Assembly (NCBI GenBank): GCA_021783935.1
Contig: JAJXTK010000213.1
Location: 1 to 9,342 of the forward strand
Direction: 5' to 3'
DNA: 9,342 bases
Source: Myxococcales bacterium
GTDB taxonomy: Bacteria > Myxococcota_A > Polyangia > Polyangiales > JADJMO01
The notes under the pieces are model-generated. The model was not told the DNA's origin and did not search any database. It saw only the letters and a list, made by a program, of their open reading frames with translations. Each line of letters starts with the position of its first letter. The first letter of the stretch is position 1. The position numbers were made by a program, and so were the translations under genes. This document shows positions 6,004-9,342 of the stretch, one piece after another.

Positions 6004-6004
6004 C

Positions 6005-6664
6005 ATGCGATCGGCGCGCGCGTTGAACCCCATCGAAGCCGTCTCGGCCGAGGAGCCGGGCGGGGCCGATCCGCTGCGTTCGTCCGGCGTGCGGACGCGC
6101 GCCGAGCCGCCGACGCGCGAGACCGAGGACGAGGCGACGATCGCGACGATGCTGCTCTCGGGCGACCCGCACGGCGCGATCGCCCGCGCGGCGCGCGCGT
6201 ACGGCGCGGCGATCGGGCGCTTCTGCTACCTGCTGCTCGGCGCGCAAGGGGAGGCCGAGGAGGCGGCGCAAGAGACCTTGGTCGCTGCCTTCCACGCGGC
6301 CGCGAGCTACCGCGGCGAGGGGACGGCCCGCGGCTGGCTCTTCACCATCGCGCGGCGCACCTGCGCGCAGCGGCTCGAGGCGCGCACGCGCCAGGCGCGG
6401 CGTCGCGAGCTGATGCCCCTCCCGATCGAGACCACCGACGCCTCGTTCCTGCACGACGAGGCCGAGCTCGCCGCCTCGATCCGCGCCGGCATGGACACCC
6501 TCGCCCCCGCCGACCGCGACATCTTGGCGCTCCGCTACGAGGCCGAGCAGTCGTTCCGCGAGATCGGCCGAGCCCTCGGGATCGACGAGGCCGCCGCCCG
6601 CAAGCGCGTCAGCCGCGCGCTCGCTCGTCTTCGCGAGGCGCTTGCTCGCGACGCGGCCGAATAG
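6005..6664 (+). CDS. ECF (sigma-70 family) RNA polymerase sigma factor
   Basis: Protein of 219 residues, the usual ECF size plus an N-terminal extension of about 40 Glu/Arg/Pro-rich residues. Region 2 spans about 50-130: helix 2.1 around HGAIARAARAYGAAIGRFCYLLLG, 2.2 core AEEAAQETLVAAFHAAASYRG (84-104), and the 2.3/2.4 segment GTARGWLFTIARRTCAQRLEAR. After a short linker, region 4 (about 158-215) contains LAPADRDILALRYEAEQSFREIGRALGI and the helix-turn-helix AAARKRVSRALARLREAL, which would contact the -35 element. Region 3 is absent, as in ECF factors. The gene is followed at 14 bases by a zinc-finger anti-sigma gene and then a kinase, so it is probably held inactive by the anti-sigma product and possibly influenced by phosphorylation. 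The ATG at 6005 is chosen for its Shine-Dalgarno sequence. The promoter may be autoregulated, but that is not shown. The target regulon is unknown. Confidence 0.93.
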   Translation: MRSARALNPIEAVSAEEPGGADPLRSSGVRTRAEPPTRETEDEATIATMLLSGDPHGAIARAARAYGAAIGRFCYLLLGAQGEAEEAAQETLVAAFHAAASYRGEGTARGWLFTIARRTCAQRLEARTRQARRRELMPLPIETTDASFLHDEAELAASIRAGMDTLAPADRDILALRYEAEQSFREIGRALGIDEAAARKRVSRALARLREALARDAAE

Positions 6665-6670
6665 GAAGGA
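6663..6670 (+). promoter_or_regulatory. Ribosome binding site of the anti-sigma gene, overlapping the sigma stop codon
   Basis: AGGAAGGA begins within the TAG stop of the sigma gene and lies 8 bases before the GTG at 6679. The overlap suggests translational coupling, which would help keep sigma and anti-sigma in balance, and it decides the non-ATG start. Confidence 0.75.
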
Positions 6671-6678
6671 CCACCATC

Positions 6679-7002
6679 GTGAGCTTCCGACCCGCCCCCC
6701 CGTCCCGGGACGACGACGACACCCTGGTGATGGCGTCGCCGCCGACCTTCTCGAGCCCGCGCCGGCCCGCCGCGGAGTCCGCTGCGCCCTGCGCCGAGGT
6801 CGAGGAAGCGCTGGCAGTGGGGGTCGACGGCGCGCTGCCGCTCGAGCTCGAGCTGCACATCCGGAGTTGCGGTAGCTGTGCCACGCGCGTCGAAGAGGCG
6901 GTCGAGCTCGCGACGCGGGTGCGGCGGGCCGCGAGCAGGTATTCTCACCCGGTCGACTTCGAGGCGCGCGTCCTCGCCGCGATCGGCAGCTCAGTGCGGT
7001 AG
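6679..7002 (+). CDS. Soluble zinc-finger (ZAS-type) anti-sigma factor
   Basis: Small protein of 107 residues starting at GTG. After a disordered Pro/Asp/Ser-rich N-terminus (1-35) comes the ZAS signature: Cys38, then His60-x3-Cys64-x2-Cys67 in LELHIRSCGSCATR. The CAEVEEALAVGVDGALPLELELH spacing is that of zf-HC2/ZAS domains, in which the helices wrap the sigma factor between regions 2 and 4. The C-terminal helix (about 68-104) is charged, with no hydrophobic segment, so the protein should be cytoplasmic, unlike the many ZAS proteins anchored in the membrane. CHCC zinc sites in soluble members can be redox-responsive (RsrA-type), but here the signal may instead come from the adjacent kinase. 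It sits 14 bases after the sigma gene and 24 bases before the kinase gene. Assignment as anti-sigma is from the motif and context; binding is inferred. Confidence 0.85.
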   Translation: MSFRPAPPSRDDDDTLVMASPPTFSSPRRPAAESAAPCAEVEEALAVGVDGALPLELELHIRSCGSCATRVEEAVELATRVRRAASRYSHPVDFEARVLAAIGSSVR

Positions 7003-7011
7003 CGGACCGTC

Positions 7012-7024
7012 GGGGGAAAAGGGG
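7012..7024 (+). promoter_or_regulatory. Purine-rich ribosome binding site of the kinase gene
   Basis: GGGGGAAAAGGGG precedes the ATG at 7027. The GGGGGA part is 9 bases from the start, a normal Shine-Dalgarno distance; the second G-run is only 2 bases away. No promoter-like sequence is evident in the 24-base gap after the anti-sigma gene, supporting co-transcription. Confidence 0.5.
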
Positions 7025-7026
7025 TC

Positions 7027-8562
<1,536 letters not shown>

Positions 8563-8593
8563 GCACCGCACCCACGTGCGACGACGCCGATCG

Positions 8594-8635
8594 CCACGTG
8601 CCCCTCTCCCTGCGAAGCAGAGCGGGGCAACGTGG
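8594..8635. terminator. Strong hairpin between convergent kinase and clpA genes
   Basis: CCACGT (8594-8599) pairs with ACGTGG (8630-8635) and GCCCC (8600-8604) with GGGGC (8624-8628), with a single-A bulge at 8629; TGC-GAA-GCA (8611-8619) closes the top. This 11-bp base stem in an 86-base convergent gap is well placed to end both transcripts. It lacks a T-tract on either side, so it is not a classical intrinsic terminator; it could act as a 3'-end stabiliser. Confidence 0.5.
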
Positions 8636-8648
8636 TGAGCGCTGATTG

Positions 8649-9342
8649 CTACGCGTCCACGAGCTTGCGCTTCTCCGGCGGCGTCTCTTGGTCCTCGGGC
8701 GGCAGCGACGTGTACTGGAACGTCAACGCGCCGTCCTTCACGTCGACCAGCGCCTCGCCGCCGTGCTCGAGCTTGCCGAAGAGCAGCTCGTCGGTGAGCT
8801 GCTTCTTGATCTCGCTCTGGATGACGCGCGCGAGCGGGCGCGCGCCCATGAGCCGGTCGTAGCCCTTTTCGGCGAGCCACTGGCGCGCGGCCTCCGTGAT
8901 CGCGATCGTCGCGCGGCGGTCCTTGAGCTGCGCGTCGAGCTCGCCGATGAACTTGTCGACGATGCTCCCCATGACCGACGGGTCGAGCGCGTTGAAGGCG
9001 ACGCGCGCGTCGAGGCGGTTTCGGAACTCGGGGCTGAAGACGTTCTGCACCGCCTTGTCTTCGGTGCCCGCTGGCTGCGCCTGATCGCCGAAGCCCACGC
9101 GCCGCGCGCTCAGGTCGCGGGCGCCGACGTTGCTCGTCATGATCAGCACCACGTGCCGGAAATCGCTCGCGACGCCGGTGTTGTCGGTGAGCTTGCCGTG
9201 GTCCATCACCTGGAGCAGCACGTTGAAGACCGCGGGGTGCGCCTTCTCGATCTCGTCGAGCAGGAGCACCGCGTGCGGCGTCTCCGCGATCGCCTCGGTG
9301 AGCTGGCCGCGCTGGTCGAAGCCGACGTAGCCCGGCGGCGCG
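8649..9342 (-). CDS. clpA: ATP-dependent Clp protease ATPase subunit ClpA, C-terminal part (5' end outside window)
   Basis: The last 230 residues of a Clp/Hsp100 unfoldase are visible; the frame continues past the right edge. The fragment starts in the second AAA+ domain at the pore loop PPGYVGFDQRGQLT. It has Walker B LLLDEIEKAHP (26-36), sensor-1 MTSN (68-71), the arginine-finger block PEFRNRLD (104-111), and sensor-2 GARPLARVIQ (166-175). VGF at 82-84 occupies the position of the IGL/IGF loop that docks ClpA onto ClpP, so a ClpP partner is expected; its presence argues against the ClpB disaggregase. DHGKLTDNTG and FIGELDAQL also follow ClpA rather than ClpC. The C-terminus has a short acidic/proline tail (LPPEDQETPPEKRKLVDA). 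It acts in cytoplasmic proteolysis, typically of N-degron and SsrA-tagged substrates. clpS is not visible and could lie beyond the edge. It is convergent with the kinase gene. Confidence 0.93.
   Translation of the reverse strand, partial: APPGYVGFDQRGQLTEAIAETPHAVLLLDEIEKAHPAVFNVLLQVMDHGKLTDNTGVASDFRHVVLIMTSNVGARDLSARRVGFGDQAQPAGTEDKAVQNVFSPEFRNRLDARVAFNALDPSVMGSIVDKFIGELDAQLKDRRATIAITEAARQWLAEKGYDRLMGARPLARVIQSEIKKQLTDELLFGKLEHGGEALVDVKDGALTFQYTSLPPEDQETPPEKRKLVDA

Larger units (their letters stand above)
5609..6004. other. 396-bp intergenic region, repeat-bearing, with no convincing gene
   Basis: This is the longest gene-free stretch in the window. It holds the 72-bp tandem repeat (5688-5826), foldable sequence at 5845-5928, a seven-A tract (5934-5940, the longest homopolymeric A run I noticed) and the ribosome binding site of the sigma gene. 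Frames crossing it on both strands have repeat-driven Arg/Ala/Pro-rich translations and no recognisable domain. I take it as the regulatory leader of the sigma operon plus the 3' end of the methyltransferase transcript. Confidence 0.7.

Noticed and set aside
5441..6033. Minus-strand frames with repeated GLASLGLRVGASAAP peptides, and a plus-strand frame at 5654-6001
   Set aside because: The peptide repeats are a by-product of the 72-bp repeat (24 codons); no ribosome binding site, no domain, and frames overlap the methyltransferase end or sigma leader.

Overview
This is a GC-rich (roughly 70%) window with dense coding, few AT tracts and strong third-position GC. The gene families present are a DUF4388 protein with a degenerate HD-like region, a cyclic-nucleotide-binding DUF1003 protein, an ECF sigma factor with a zinc-binding anti-sigma factor, and a PEGA-tailed Hanks-type Ser/Thr kinase. 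Together with the many apparently leaderless genes they suggest a member of the Myxococcota, probably class Polyangia. This is inference from gene content; there is no rRNA marker in the window.

Layout, left to right. (1) 2-1348 (+): 3' part of a DUF4388 regulatory protein, cut by the window start. (2) 1446-2552 (+): 6-phosphofructokinase. (3) 2628-3551 (+): cyclic-nucleotide-binding/DUF1003 membrane protein, followed directly by six perfect copies of a 13-bp repeat and a hairpin in the convergent gap 3552-3708. (4) 3709-4737 (-): radical SAM protein of the SplB-like PA0069 group, divergent from (5) 4793-5608 (+): a DPPY-type N4/N6 methyltransferase; their promoters share a 55-bp gap. (6) 5609-6004: a 396-bp non-coding stretch with a 72-bp tandem repeat (two copies) and foldable sequence. 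(7) 6005-8562 (+): a compact three-gene set of ECF sigma factor, small soluble ZAS-type anti-sigma factor and transmembrane Ser/Thr kinase with an extracytoplasmic PEGA domain. (8) 8649-9342 (-): the 3' end of clpA, convergent with the kinase and separated from it by a strong hairpin.

Functionally, the left half mixes central metabolism (pfk) with regulatory or housekeeping genes that appear to be separately transcribed: four starts sit 6-10 bases after a TAnnnT/TATACG -10-like hexamer, as expected of leaderless or nearly leaderless mRNAs. The sigma/anti-sigma/kinase set is different: each start has a purine-rich Shine-Dalgarno-like sequence and the genes are tightly spaced, so it is likely one operon. 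I consider that operon the best candidate for an under-described signalling system: a membrane kinase with a possible envelope sensor domain, co-encoded with a sigma factor and a cytoplasmic anti-sigma factor that has no membrane segment of its own. No mobile element, CRISPR array, tRNA or rRNA was seen.
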